From assembly GCF_023914155.1 (NCBI RefSeq), contig NZ_JAMWYS010000052.1, positions 1 through 64,000 on the forward strand: 64,000 nucleotides of DNA, in the 5' to 3' direction. The notes below the pieces were generated by a model, which worked only from the letters and a program-made list of their open reading frames with translations, did not search any database and was not told where the DNA came from. The stretch comes from Solitalea agri (GTDB lineage Bacteria > Bacteroidota > Bacteroidia > Sphingobacteriales > Sphingobacteriaceae). Positions 16,695 to 25,833 of the stretch are shown here, piece by piece. A program made the translations under genes and the position numbers. The first letter of the stretch is position 1. Every line of letters starts with the position of its first letter.

Positions 16695-16702
16695 CAAAAA
16701 TA
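16695..16702 (-). promoter_or_regulatory. -7 promoter box of the small unit
   Basis: On the - strand TATTTTTG fits TAnnTTTG exactly and lies 24 bases before the ATG of the 36-codon ORF. A TTTG further upstream is at a longer distance than the usual -33 spacing. Confidence 0.5.
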
Positions 16703-16777
16703 GGGTATTTATACCGAAAACTAAAATGGTACAAAGGTAAAATTTATGTAAAACTTTGGCGATAAATGTAATAAAGC

Positions 16778-17362
16778 CTATACAAAGGCTCCTCTGATCA
16801 GATACGGGAGGATTTCATTCCGGAAAATAATGAAGTTTTTTTTCACATCAGCATCTGTTACAGAGGTGAATGCGAATGAAAACACGATGTTTTTACTAGC
16901 CGAAACTAAAAAATAGATACTTTTTGCGTGGTCGCTTCCAGCCTGAATATTTCTGACTTTCAGTACCATACTCATAATCAGGCTTTCTATTTCGGTAGAA
17001 AGATTTTTAAGAAAGGCCTGGGCATTTACTGATTCACGGATAAAACCCCAGCCGATAAACTCATTGCATGCAGTATAAGTTAATCGGCTGGTTTTTAATA
17101 TTAAATCTGAAATTTCTTCGGTACTTAATCTGGGTTGACTAGCGTCAACGCTGTCGGCAAGTTCCTGAATATGTTTCTCAAGGTAATCCATAATGATCGC
17201 GTTGAGAATAAGTTCCTTGCTTTCAAAATATTTATAGATGGTGGCTTTGGCCAGATTAGCTTTGGCGGCAATTTCGTTCACGCTCGTTTTATGGTAACCA
17301 TAACGGCGAAAAAGATGTTGAGCAGCGTTTTTTATGCTAATTGATATTTTATCTACGTCCAT
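16778..17362 (-). CDS. TetR/AcrR family transcriptional regulator
   Basis: A 194-residue repressor-type protein. The N-terminal helix-turn-helix at about residues 8-52 contains the family pattern (AAQHLFRRYGYHKTSVNEIA, then KATIYKYFESKELIL). The C-terminal ligand domain is unassigned. It starts 14 bases after pheS on the same strand, so it is probably transcribed with it, although no functional link with tRNA charging is evident. No operator was identified. Confidence 0.9.
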   Translation of the reverse strand: MDVDKISISIKNAAQHLFRRYGYHKTSVNEIAAKANLAKATIYKYFESKELILNAIIMDYLEKHIQELADSVDASQPRLSTEEISDLILKTSRLTYTACNEFIGWGFIRESVNAQAFLKNLSTEIESLIMSMVLKVRNIQAGSDHAKSIYFLVSASKNIVFSFAFTSVTDADVKKNFIIFRNEILPYLIRGAFV

Positions 17363-17376
17363 CTATTAAAATTTCC

Positions 17377-18414
17377 TTAAATAACTTCTGACTGGAATTG
17401 TTTAAGGAAACGAACATCGTTCTCAAAAAACAGTCGTAAATCTTTAATTTGATATTTGAGCATGGTGATGCGTTCAATACCCATACCAAAAGCAAAACCG
17501 GTATATTTTTTCGAGTCGATCCCGCAGTTTTCCAACACATTCGGGTCAACCATTCCGCATCCTAAGATTTCTACCCAGCCGCTGTATTTACAAACATTAC
17601 AGCCTTCACCTCCGCAAATCATACAAGTTACATCCATTTCGGCTGATGGTTCCGTGAATGGGAAGAACGATGGACGGAAACGAACCTCGGTGCCTTTTCC
17701 GTACAGTTCCTGCACAAAATAGTATAACGTTTGTTTCAAATCAGCAAATGAAACATTCTCATCAACGTATAAACCTTCAACTTGGTGGAATATACAATGT
17801 GCACGAGCTGAAATGGCTTCGTTACGAAATACACGACCTGGCATAATGGCGCGGAAAGGAGGCTTTCCGTTCTCCATCATACGTACCTGTACCGATGAGG
17901 TATGTGTACGTAATGCAATATCTCCCTTGTCAGAACCGGTATCTTTTTTAATAAAGAAGGTGTCCTGCATGTCGCGGGCAGGGTGCTCTTCAGGGAAGTT
18001 CAAAGCAGTGAAATTATGCCAATCGTCTTCAATTTCCGGTCCCTCGGCCACGTTAAAGCCAATACGCGAGAATATCTCCGTAATTTCTTTACGCACCAAT
18101 GAAATTGGATGGCGAGAGCCAATATTTACAGGGTTACCCGGTAAGGTTAAATCAATGCCGCTTTGTTGTTGCTGATGGTTTTCGAATTGTTCTTTAAAAT
18201 CGTTCACCTTTGCTTCAGCAGCCTGCTTGCATTCATTTAATACTTTTCCTAAAGCGCGTTTCTCTTCAGGGGTGGTTTGTTTAAATTCTTCAAACAAATC
18301 ACCAATAATTCCTTTTCTACCTAAAAACTTAATACGGAACTGTTCCAGTTCGTCGGCTGTTGTCGGAGTGAACGCGTTGATCTCCGTTATGTAACCCTCA
18401 ATTTTCGATTGCAT
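17377..18414 (-). CDS. pheS: phenylalanine--tRNA ligase alpha subunit
   Basis: A 345-residue class II aminoacyl-tRNA synthetase subunit that forms an alpha2-beta2 enzyme in the cytosol. An N-terminal coiled-coil arm (about 1-90) contacts tRNA. Motif 2 is [18 protein letters not shown] and motif 3 is [11 protein letters not shown] Cys-rich insert [12 protein letters not shown] lies between them. The gene for the beta subunit is not adjacent, as is common in this phylum. The ATG lies 4 bases after a perfect -7 promoter box. Confidence 0.96.
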   Translation of the reverse strand: MQSKIEGYITEINAFTPTTADELEQFRIKFLGRKGIIGDLFEEFKQTTPEEKRALGKVLNECKQAAEAKVNDFKEQFENHQQQQSGIDLTLPGNPVNIGSRHPISLVRKEITEIFSRIGFNVAEGPEIEDDWHNFTALNFPEEHPARDMQDTFFIKKDTGSDKGDIALRTHTSSVQVRMMENGKPPFRAIMPGRVFRNEAISARAHCIFHQVEGLYVDENVSFADLKQTLYYFVQELYGKGTEVRFRPSFFPFTEPSAEMDVTCMICGGEGCNVCKYSGWVEILGCGMVDPNVLENCGIDSKKYTGFAFGMGIERITMLKYQIKDLRLFFENDVRFLKQFQSEVI

Positions 18415-18418
18415 GCGG

Positions 18419-18426
18419 CAAAGATA
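18419..18426 (-). promoter_or_regulatory. -7 promoter box of pheS
   Basis: On the - strand TATCTTTG matches TAnnTTTG and is followed by CCGC and the pheS ATG. The transcription start would fall at or next to the start codon. No TTTG at the usual -33 distance is seen. Confidence 0.5.
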
Positions 18427-18574
18427 AAATTTTTAAACATCCCTGTATAAATCAATAAGTCATAAAATAAACCAAATACTGAATAAGTACAGTTAATACA
18501 AGTTCATTTAACTGTACCCATATCTTAAAACCAGCGTAAACGGCTCACAAAGCTTAAATCAATATATTACCAAA

Positions 18575-20914
18575 TTATTTCACATCATCTTTTTCTATGC
18601 CTTTTCCTTTCTGACTGGCAACCCGGCTTAAGCCAAAATTGTAAAACAATGAAAAACCTAAATTACCCTGACGGTTTTTGATAATCACATTTCTCACCAG
18701 TCCTTCAGCCTCATTTACGCTTTCAATTGTATTGTAAAATCTGTTGATATTGTTAAAGAAAATACTTGCGTTTACGTTTCCTTTGACATATGAAGCACTC
18801 AACCTGGTTGTAAAATACCCTTCATTGCGAAGCTGGAAATAATCACCTTTTGTATATTCAACTTTTGAACTTAATAAAACGTATTTTCCGGCATTATAAT
18901 CAGCATCAATTTCGGCATTCCAGGGATAAGAGGTTGCAGTCAGCAACCCATTCTTAAACCGATTAATGCTTCCGTTTAGTGAAGGTGTAATCGTAATTCG
19001 AGGAAATGGTTTGTAGCTTACAGTGAGGGTCACAAAACCACTGTTAACTAAGCCAAGGTTATCATAGCCCGATACCACTACCGAGTCGTTTTCCACTTTA
19101 CTATAGCCGGTAATTGCATCTTTTGTTCTATTGAAGCTGGAAGACAACGTAAATGTTAACTTCTGCAAATTCGCTAAATATAAGGCATTGACATACCAGT
19201 TACGTTCCGGCATTAAATTGGGATTACCTCTTATTATATTATTACCCGATTGAATATCATCAATTGGGTTCGTACTGCTTAAGCTAGGCCTTAACTGTTT
19301 ATATCCTGTTGAAAAGCTAACATTATGGACTCCTTTATCATCAAGCTTTGCTTGAATGCTCAAATGAGGAGCATAGGTGAAAAAAGAATACTTCGTATTT
19401 GTAATGGCTGTAATTTTATCTTTACTGTAATCACTTTTCATACTGGCAAACATGGAAATCCGCTTTAACTTTCGGCTCCAGGTAAGAAAAAGGGCCGAAA
19501 AGTGATAGTTATTTTGCGATGCCCTTAACAGAAGTGAATCTGCCGAACCTTCTCGTTGCTTCAGATGATACTCGAAATTGCTTTCATGATTCCGGTTAAA
19601 GTACTTAAACCCGGCTTCAAAGGCTCCTAATTGTTTGTGAGTATACTCATAACTTAACATTGAGTAGAAATTCTTTTCTTCATCTTCACTCTTTTTAGAA
19701 TAGTTGAATGTTGGCAAGGCGGGGCCGATTATTATCGACTCAAGCATTCTAGCATTATTATTTAGCGAACCATCCCAGTCAACGGAAAATTGTAATTTAT
19801 GATCCTTTTGAGGTTGAAACAGATAGGTCAAGCCAGCTGAATATGCATTACCTGTTCCTTTTTTATTGTTTTGCGAAGTTATGCTTCTATAAAGGCTGAT
19901 TTCTCTCCACTCTTGTTGCCCTCCATATGTTTCAGATGAATTATTGTTGGTTCTTAATCCAAATTCTGTATCCAGTATATGTTTTTTACCTAATTGATGG
20001 TTAGTATGAAGCCTGGTTGAAAAGGATTTGCTTTCGCTGTGGTTGCTATTTTGGGCTTGCAGAAAATTATTACTTTGCAAATAGGTAGTGCCACTTTCAG
20101 ATTCAATTTTAGGCATGCTGTTAAAATTTATTGAGGTGAGCATCTCAAACAAATGCTGTTTTCTTTTTAAGAAAAGCGGAATACTAAGCAACTGGGTAGT
20201 TAAGTCAACCGAAGCATTTAGCGTTCCCCCTACACCGTCTTTAGCAGGGCTGTTTGAAACAAGATTAATAACTACTGCCCCATCCTGTTTAGGATCATAA
20301 TACTCCAATTCTATTTGCGAAAACCTTACGGATGGCATTCGGAGGTAAGTTGACAAATTGGCCAGAAATGCATTTGATGCTATACCATTTATTTCAAAAC
20401 CTACCCTTTTGCCCAAATATTTCACCTCCATCGATTGCTCATCAATCTCAATACCGGGTATTTGCTTTAAGGCTTCCCAAAGCTGCCAATGCTTTGCATT
20501 TTTTTCTTTCAAAAGATCCAGTTTTACTCCTTTTGCATCCTGCTTTAAACTTACAGCTTTTGCACTTACGGTTACTTCAGTAAGCGTTTGTTTTAAAGGG
20601 AGTAACCTAATTATGGCCGTATCTTTAATTGCAGCAAAATTGACAGTTATCAGGTTATTTTTATAATCGGCATGCCAACACACCACTTTAACCAATGGAG
20701 TTATTTTTAAAATCGAGTCCGGAATGAGTACGACTCCATATTCATTAGCCTCTACATCATGCAAAAGCTTATTATTCTCGGCCCTTATTAGTTTTACTAT
20801 AGCTGCCGGCACGACCCTATTGGTGACTGAATCTTTCAGGCTAATGTATTTTTGGGCAAATAGCGCTGAGGATTGTAGAAAACCAAAGAAAAGCAGTAAA
20901 ATATTTTTTTTCAT
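18575..20914 (-). CDS. outer-membrane beta-barrel protein, TonB-receptor-like
   Basis: A 779-residue outer-membrane protein. A longer frame begins at 20938, but the ATG at 20914 opens a clean signal peptide (MKKNILLLFFGFLQSSALFAQ). Residues about 20-120 look like a carboxypeptidase-regulatory-type beta domain (ISLKDSVTNRVVPAAIVKL). A plug-like segment with TLTEVTVSAKAV and GIEIDEQSMEVKYLGKRV follows, then a long barrel of alternating strands. The layout matches the Bacteroidota OMP_b-brl_3 class, whose ligands are mostly unknown. It stands alone, with no SusD or binding protein beside it. Confidence 0.85.
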   Translation of the reverse strand: MKKNILLLFFGFLQSSALFAQKYISLKDSVTNRVVPAAIVKLIRAENNKLLHDVEANEYGVVLIPDSILKITPLVKVVCWHADYKNNLITVNFAAIKDTAIIRLLPLKQTLTEVTVSAKAVSLKQDAKGVKLDLLKEKNAKHWQLWEALKQIPGIEIDEQSMEVKYLGKRVGFEINGIASNAFLANLSTYLRMPSVRFSQIELEYYDPKQDGAVVINLVSNSPAKDGVGGTLNASVDLTTQLLSIPLFLKRKQHLFEMLTSINFNSMPKIESESGTTYLQSNNFLQAQNSNHSESKSFSTRLHTNHQLGKKHILDTEFGLRTNNNSSETYGGQQEWREISLYRSITSQNNKKGTGNAYSAGLTYLFQPQKDHKLQFSVDWDGSLNNNARMLESIIIGPALPTFNYSKKSEDEEKNFYSMLSYEYTHKQLGAFEAGFKYFNRNHESNFEYHLKQREGSADSLLLRASQNNYHFSALFLTWSRKLKRISMFASMKSDYSKDKITAITNTKYSFFTYAPHLSIQAKLDDKGVHNVSFSTGYKQLRPSLSSTNPIDDIQSGNNIIRGNPNLMPERNWYVNALYLANLQKLTFTLSSSFNRTKDAITGYSKVENDSVVVSGYDNLGLVNSGFVTLTVSYKPFPRITITPSLNGSINRFKNGLLTATSYPWNAEIDADYNAGKYVLLSSKVEYTKGDYFQLRNEGYFTTRLSASYVKGNVNASIFFNNINRFYNTIESVNEAEGLVRNVIIKNRQGNLGFSLFYNFGLSRVASQKGKGIEKDDVK

Positions 20915-20979
20915 TGAAATAATTAAAGATTTAGCCACCTATTAAATAGATGGCTAAAACATTAAAACTGTCTGAATTA

Positions 20980-21177
20980 TTATTCTCGGCAACTACAAGG
21001 TTCTTCTTTTGAAATATCCCAACAATAGTTACAGGCGTCTAAAGATGCTTGATAAACCAAGCCTTGAGCACAATTTTGTTCATATGGTACGCCAGTAACA
21101 CACTGCATATATTTTGTACAATCAGTTGGATGTGGATAACGTAAATGTTCGTTTTCATCCGTAAAAACCGGTATCAC
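20980..21177 (-). CDS. chitin-binding type 2 (peritrophin-A-like) domain, detached by a frame break
   Basis: A 65-residue stretch with the CBM14/peritrophin-A signature: YPHPTDCTKYMQC, then GVPYEQNC, AQGLVY and a downstream Cys-rich end. The Cys spacing and aromatic residues are those of the chitin-binding domain best known from insects and other animals and uncommon in bacteria. The only in-frame start is a GTG within the overlap with the upstream thioredoxin-like ORF. It is therefore more likely the C-terminal domain of that protein, separated by a +1 frame change near a T5 run, than an independent gene. Confidence 0.55.
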   Translation of the reverse strand: MIPVFTDENEHLRYPHPTDCTKYMQCVTGVPYEQNCAQGLVYQASLDACNYCWDISKEEPCSCRE

Positions 21178-21478
21178 CTAATACTCTAGTCAGCCATTCT
21201 CCTCCAATTGCATTTTGATCAATTCTGGCAATTAAAAAATTTTCAGCAAGTTCATTTCTAAAGTTTGTTTTTCTAATCAAATCGGATTCAAACTCCTCAC
21301 AAATTGAACAACCACTTTTATTTGATATTAATATTATACCCTTTTCTTCTTTTTTTGCTCGATCGACAATTCGGTTCCATGACTCGTTGTTTAAAACAAT
21401 AAGTTGTCGATTTTCTTTACATGCATTAATGAATAAAATGATAAAAAGCAGCATGTACTTTAAATGAGTAATTTTCAT
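21155..21478 (-). CDS. thioredoxin-like lipoprotein, truncated by frame break
   Basis: A 107-residue lipoprotein with a signal peptide and lipobox (INAC at residues 17-20). The mature part has a thioredoxin-fold pattern: the strand EKGIILISNKSGC, a CSIC motif in the position of a redox CxxC, and the strand NFLIARID. The frame ends soon after WLTRVLGDTGFYG, whereas thioredoxin-fold proteins need about 30-40 more residues. The continuation is in the next frame, where a chitin-binding-type domain begins. Removing one T from the TTTTT run at about 21163-21167 would join the two. Confidence 0.6.
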   Translation of the reverse strand: MKITHLKYMLLFIILFINACKENRQLIVLNNESWNRIVDRAKKEEKGIILISNKSGCSICEEFESDLIRKTNFRNELAENFLIARIDQNAIGGEWLTRVLGDTGFYG

Positions 21479-21759
21479 AAACGTATTTTAGTAGGTGTCC
21501 TTATGTTTATCAGAATAGTGTGAGAAATTAGTTTTTACCCCATGTGTCATATTGTTTTTTTCAAAAACTTAACAGCTGATTGTCAACTATCCAGGAAAAT
21601 ACATTGTTGCAGAGGCCATTACTTTTCCACAAAATGGCTCTCAGCGTTCTGTTTTTCAGTAAAATACCTCATATTGAACCGCTATTCATTTGTTATATCA
21701 TACATTAACAGAAAAACACATTACGTAAAAACTCTTATTTTTACCGATTGATTACAGCT

Positions 21760-23454
21760 ATGGATAAAAGGTGGATTACACATTTGGATTATAATAATGA
21801 CGTGGTAGACTTGTTGGAACAAGAACTGAATGTTTCGCCGGCTATTGCAAAGCTGCTTGAAAAGCGTGGCATTAGCACTTTTGAGGATGCAAAACAGTTT
21901 TTCAGACCTGATATAAACCATCTGCACGATCCGTTTTTGATGATGGATATGGAAAAGGCCATCGTCAGAATTGAACAAGCCATTAAAAACCAGGAGAAGA
22001 TTCTTATTTATGGCGATTATGACGTCGATGGAACTACTTCTGTATCGTTGGTTTATAGTTTCTTCCGAAAGTTTTATAATCACCTCAATTACTACATTCC
22101 CGACCGTTACAAGGAAGGCTACGGGATTTCCTTTCAGGGAATTGATTATGCTAAGGAGAATGGGTTTACACTCATTATAGCGCTCGACTGTGGAATTAAA
22201 TCAATTGATAAAGTTGATTATGCCAATGAGCGCGCGATTGATTTTATTATCTGTGATCACCACTTGCCCGGTGATGAAATCCCATCGGCTGTAGCGGTCC
22301 TTGATCCTAAGAGAAAGGACTGCGAATACCCTTACAAAGAACTTTCAGGTTGTGGAATAGGCTTTAAGCTGATTCAGGCATTTGCCGGGAAAAATCACCT
22401 TCCTTTCAGTTATCTGGAAGATTATCTTGATTTGGTAGCGGTAAGTATCGCTTCTGATATTGTGCCCATTACCGGCGAGAATAGAACGCTGGCCTTCTTC
22501 GGATTAAAACGTCTTAATGAAAATCCCTGTGAAGGACTAAAGGCTCTGATTGACCTTTCGGCGCAGAAAGAGGAGCTAACCATTACAGATATCGTTTTTC
22601 AGATTGGCCCGAGGATCAATGCTGCAGGGCGAATTGATGACGCCAAGCATGCAGTACATTTGCTTATTTCCGGTAACTCAGAACTGGCTACCGAAAAGGG
22701 ACAAATTGTTAATCTGAAAAATACAGAGCGCAAGGAGTTTGACAACAGTATTACCGGGGAAGCATTGGCAATGATCGACAACGATCCTAGTTTGCAAAAC
22801 CGTCGATCAACTGTTCTGTTTTCACCTAATTGGCATAAAGGAGTAATTGGTATTGTGGCTTCGCGTTTAATTGAGAAATATTATCGTCCAACCATTATTC
22901 TAACGGAATCAAACGGAAAAGCAACCGGTTCGGCTCGTTCAGTTAATGGATTCGATATCCATGAAGCCATCGGTGCTTGCAGCGATTTATTGGAACAATA
23001 TGGCGGTCATAAATACGCAGCTGGACTAACCATCAGCTTAGATAACGTCGATGCCTTTATCGAAAAATTTGAGAACGTGGTATCATCAACTATTGAGGAA
23101 CGTTCGCTATCGCAGGAAATCGAAATTGATGAATACCTCAAATTGGCTGATATAACGCCAAAACTGATGCGTATTATTAAGCAATTTGCACCGTTTGGTC
23201 CCGGTAATATGAAGCCAGTATTTTGTACTAAAAATGTTTGGTGCAAATTTGATCCGCAAATTGTAGGTAATAACCACCTTAAATTTACCGTTCAGCAGGC
23301 AGAAGGTTATAGTTTTGACTGCATCGGATTTAACCTTGGTCAGCATTATCAGCGTATTCGAAAAGGCATACCTTTCGATATTTGCTATACCATTGAAGAA
23401 AACAGCTGGAATGGAAAAACGACCATTCAATTAAGTGTAAAAGATATTAAATAA
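21760..23454 (+). CDS. recJ: single-stranded-DNA exonuclease RecJ
   Basis: A 564-residue DHH-family 5'-3' exonuclease acting in recombination and mismatch repair. Metal-binding motifs are YGDYDVDGTTS, LDCG, DHHLPG and the following LDPKRKDC. The DHHA1 part has RINAAGRIDDA and, later, GGHKYAAG. A TTG codon at 21748 extends the frame by four residues, but the ATG at 21760 (MDKRWITH) is the normal start. It is 67 bases ahead of lptB on the same strand. Confidence 0.95.
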   Translation: MDKRWITHLDYNNDVVDLLEQELNVSPAIAKLLEKRGISTFEDAKQFFRPDINHLHDPFLMMDMEKAIVRIEQAIKNQEKILIYGDYDVDGTTSVSLVYSFFRKFYNHLNYYIPDRYKEGYGISFQGIDYAKENGFTLIIALDCGIKSIDKVDYANERAIDFIICDHHLPGDEIPSAVAVLDPKRKDCEYPYKELSGCGIGFKLIQAFAGKNHLPFSYLEDYLDLVAVSIASDIVPITGENRTLAFFGLKRLNENPCEGLKALIDLSAQKEELTITDIVFQIGPRINAAGRIDDAKHAVHLLISGNSELATEKGQIVNLKNTERKEFDNSITGEALAMIDNDPSLQNRRSTVLFSPNWHKGVIGIVASRLIEKYYRPTIILTESNGKATGSARSVNGFDIHEAIGACSDLLEQYGGHKYAAGLTISLDNVDAFIEKFENVVSSTIEERSLSQEIEIDEYLKLADITPKLMRIIKQFAPFGPGNMKPVFCTKNVWCKFDPQIVGNNHLKFTVQQAEGYSFDCIGFNLGQHYQRIRKGIPFDICYTIEENSWNGKTTIQLSVKDIK

Positions 23455-23465
23455 CCCGTTTCCAC

Positions 23466-23473
23466 TATATTTG
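23466..23473 (+). promoter_or_regulatory. -7 promoter box before lptB
   Basis: TATATTTG matches TAnnTTTG and lies 48 bases before the lptB ATG, in the gap after recJ. Confidence 0.45.
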
Positions 23474-23521
23474 GAGGCATAAATCAATAAATTCCTCGTA
23501 AGAGGTTTAGGAAAGCGTTCT

Positions 23522-24259
23522 ATGCTTGAATTAAGAGCCGAAAATCTGGTAAAAACTTATAAAAAACGTACCGTGGTTAATCACGTATCGTTTAATGTTA
23601 AACAAGGTGAAATTGTGGGTTTGCTTGGTCCTAACGGTGCCGGTAAAACCACTTCGTTTTATATGATCACCGGTTTAATTAAACCAACTGAAGGCCATGT
23701 GTTTTTAGATGATCAGGAGATAACCTTTGATGCAATGTATAAACGTGCACAAAAAGGTATTGGCTACCTGGCACAGGAAGCATCGGTATTCAGAAAGTTA
23801 AGTGTGGAAGATAATGTGATGGCCATCTTGGAAATGACCGGATTGGGTAAAGAGGAGCGCCATGAAAAGCTGGAAAGTTTGCTTACCGAATTTAGCTTGC
23901 AGAAGGTGAGGAAGAATCGTGGCGACTTGCTTTCAGGTGGTGAACGTCGCCGTACTGAAATTGCCCGGTGTTTGGCTGTTGACCCTAAATTCATTTTGTT
24001 GGATGAGCCTTTTGCAGGGGTTGATCCAATTGCCGTTGAGGAGATCCAAACCATTGTAGCCAAATTAAAGACCAAGAATATTGGAATTCTAATAACGGAC
24101 CATAACGTTCAGGAAACCCTTTCCATTACGGATAGGGCTTATTTGCTTTTTGAGGGATCGATATTGAAATCAGGTACAGCCGAAGAACTTGCGGCCGATG
24201 AACAAGTACGAAGAGTTTATCTTGGCAGGAATTTCGTATTACGAAGTAAAGTTTTGTAA
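23522..24259 (+). CDS. lptB: lipopolysaccharide export ABC transporter ATPase LptB
   Basis: A 245-residue ATPase that powers lipopolysaccharide extraction from the inner membrane with LptF, LptG and LptC. Walker [10 protein letters not shown] is at residues 36-44, the signature LSGGE at 137-141 and Walker B ILLDEP at 158-163. The [12 protein letters not shown] segment and the [10 protein letters not shown] switch are the LptB-specific versions. The permease genes are elsewhere. It sits 26 bases before the GH3 gene, an arrangement often seen in this phylum. Confidence 0.95.
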   Translation: MLELRAENLVKTYKKRTVVNHVSFNVKQGEIVGLLGPNGAGKTTSFYMITGLIKPTEGHVFLDDQEITFDAMYKRAQKGIGYLAQEASVFRKLSVEDNVMAILEMTGLGKEERHEKLESLLTEFSLQKVRKNRGDLLSGGERRRTEIARCLAVDPKFILLDEPFAGVDPIAVEEIQTIVAKLKTKNIGILITDHNVQETLSITDRAYLLFEGSILKSGTAEELAADEQVRRVYLGRNFVLRSKVL

Positions 24260-24285
24260 TTTAAGGCGTTTTAACCTGGGCTTTT

Positions 24286-25809
24286 ATGCTGATCATTAAT
24301 AATATTGTTTCATGGATAATGAAAAAGCGCATTCATCAGATTGAGCTTTTTATGAAATATCCGCATGAAGTACAAGAAGAATGGCTGTCGAACCTCGTTA
24401 ACACAGCTCGCAGTACCGAATGGGGGAAACAATACGACTTTAGATCAATAAACACTCCCCAAGAGTTCAAACAACGCTTCCCAATCCAAAACTATGACAC
24501 CTTAAAGCCATACATTGAGCGCATGATGCTCGGTGAAAAGAATATCTTATGGCCAAGTAATATCACCTGGTTTGCTAAATCATCAGGCACTACCAGTGAT
24601 AAGAGTAAGTTTATTCCTGTAAGTGAGGAGTCGCTGGAAGAGTGCCACTTTAAGGGAGGCAAAGACATGCTGGCTATTTACTGCAACAATAGACCAGAAA
24701 CAAAGATGTTTACAGGGAAAAGCCTCGTAATGGGCGGCAGTCATCAGATCAGCCACCTAAATGAGGAATCGTGTTATGGTGACCTTTCGGCAGTGCTCAT
24801 TCAAAATCTCCCTATCTGGGCAGAGTTTCTTCGTGTGCCCGACCTTTCAATTGCTTTAATGGATGAATGGGAAGCCAAAATTGAAAAAATGGCTCATGCA
24901 ACCATGAATGAAGATGTTACTAATATTAGTGGCGTTCCAACCTGGACAATCATCTTAGCCAAACGAATATTAGAACTTACCGGAAAAAGCAACTTGCTGG
25001 AAGTATGGCCAAATTTGGAATTATACGTTCATGGAGCGGTAAACTTTGCACCTTATCGCGAGCAGTTTAAGAAACTTATTCCTTCAGCCAATATGCATTA
25101 CCTGGAAACCTACAATGCTTCAGAAGGTTTCTTTGGAATACAGGATCAAAGTGATAGCAGTGAAATGTTGCTGATGCTTGATTACGGCATCTACTATGAG
25201 TTTTTACCGATGGAAGACTATGGAAATCCATGGGCAAAAACACTTGATTTAAGTGAGGTGGAACTAAATAAAAATTACGCCATTATTATTTCTACCAACG
25301 GGGGATTATGGCGCTATTTGATTGGCGATACCATTAAGTTCACCAGCTTAAATCCTTTCCGAATACAAATTACCGGTCGTACCCGTCACTTTATAAATGC
25401 TTTTGGGGAAGAATTAATTATCGACAACGCCGAGCAGGCATTAACCGTTGCTACTAAAGCAACGAATTCGGTGATTAAGGACTATACCGCTGGGCCCGTT
25501 TATTTTTCGGAAGGAGAAAACGGTGGCCACGAGTGGATTGTTGAGTTCGACAAGCTTCCGGATAATATTGACAGGTTCCTAGAGCTGCTTGACGAAAACC
25601 TCAAAAAACAAAACTCCGACTATGAGGCCAAACGTCATAAGGATATAGCATTACGTAAACCAATTCTACACATTGCTCCACAAGGAACATTTTACAATTG
25701 GATGAAAAGTCGCGGTAAATTGGGCGGACAACACAAAGTGCCTCGTTTAGCTAATGACCGTAAATATCTGAATGAACTCTTGGAAATAATGGTTGAACAA
25801 GCAGTTTAG
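24286..25809 (+). CDS. GH3-family acyl-adenylating enzyme
   Basis: A 507-residue member of the GH3 family, named from plant auxin-amido synthetases. It belongs to the adenylate-forming superfamily: the ATP motif SSGTTSDKSK is at residues 99-108 and a second motif TYNASEGFFG lies near 275-285. The C-terminal cap has HEWIVEF and the conserved LGGQHKVPRL near the end. Bacterial members are thought to activate a carboxylic acid and join it to an amine or amino acid, but substrates are unknown. Its place after lptB suggests a possible envelope role, which is only inference. Confidence 0.88.
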   Translation: MLIINNIVSWIMKKRIHQIELFMKYPHEVQEEWLSNLVNTARSTEWGKQYDFRSINTPQEFKQRFPIQNYDTLKPYIERMMLGEKNILWPSNITWFAKSSGTTSDKSKFIPVSEESLEECHFKGGKDMLAIYCNNRPETKMFTGKSLVMGGSHQISHLNEESCYGDLSAVLIQNLPIWAEFLRVPDLSIALMDEWEAKIEKMAHATMNEDVTNISGVPTWTIILAKRILELTGKSNLLEVWPNLELYVHGAVNFAPYREQFKKLIPSANMHYLETYNASEGFFGIQDQSDSSEMLLMLDYGIYYEFLPMEDYGNPWAKTLDLSEVELNKNYAIIISTNGGLWRYLIGDTIKFTSLNPFRIQITGRTRHFINAFGEELIIDNAEQALTVATKATNSVIKDYTAGPVYFSEGENGGHEWIVEFDKLPDNIDRFLELLDENLKKQNSDYEAKRHKDIALRKPILHIAPQGTFYNWMKSRGKLGGQHKVPRLANDRKYLNELLEIMVEQAV

Positions 25810-25833
25810 TCCTATAATGTGTTCAGAAATTTG

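Noticed and set aside
21155-21177. Programmed frameshift as the explanation of the thioredoxin/CBM14 overlap.
   Set aside because: The T5 run is short, and no stimulatory structure or internal ribosome site was seen. A sequencing error or mutation is simpler, so it is not claimed.
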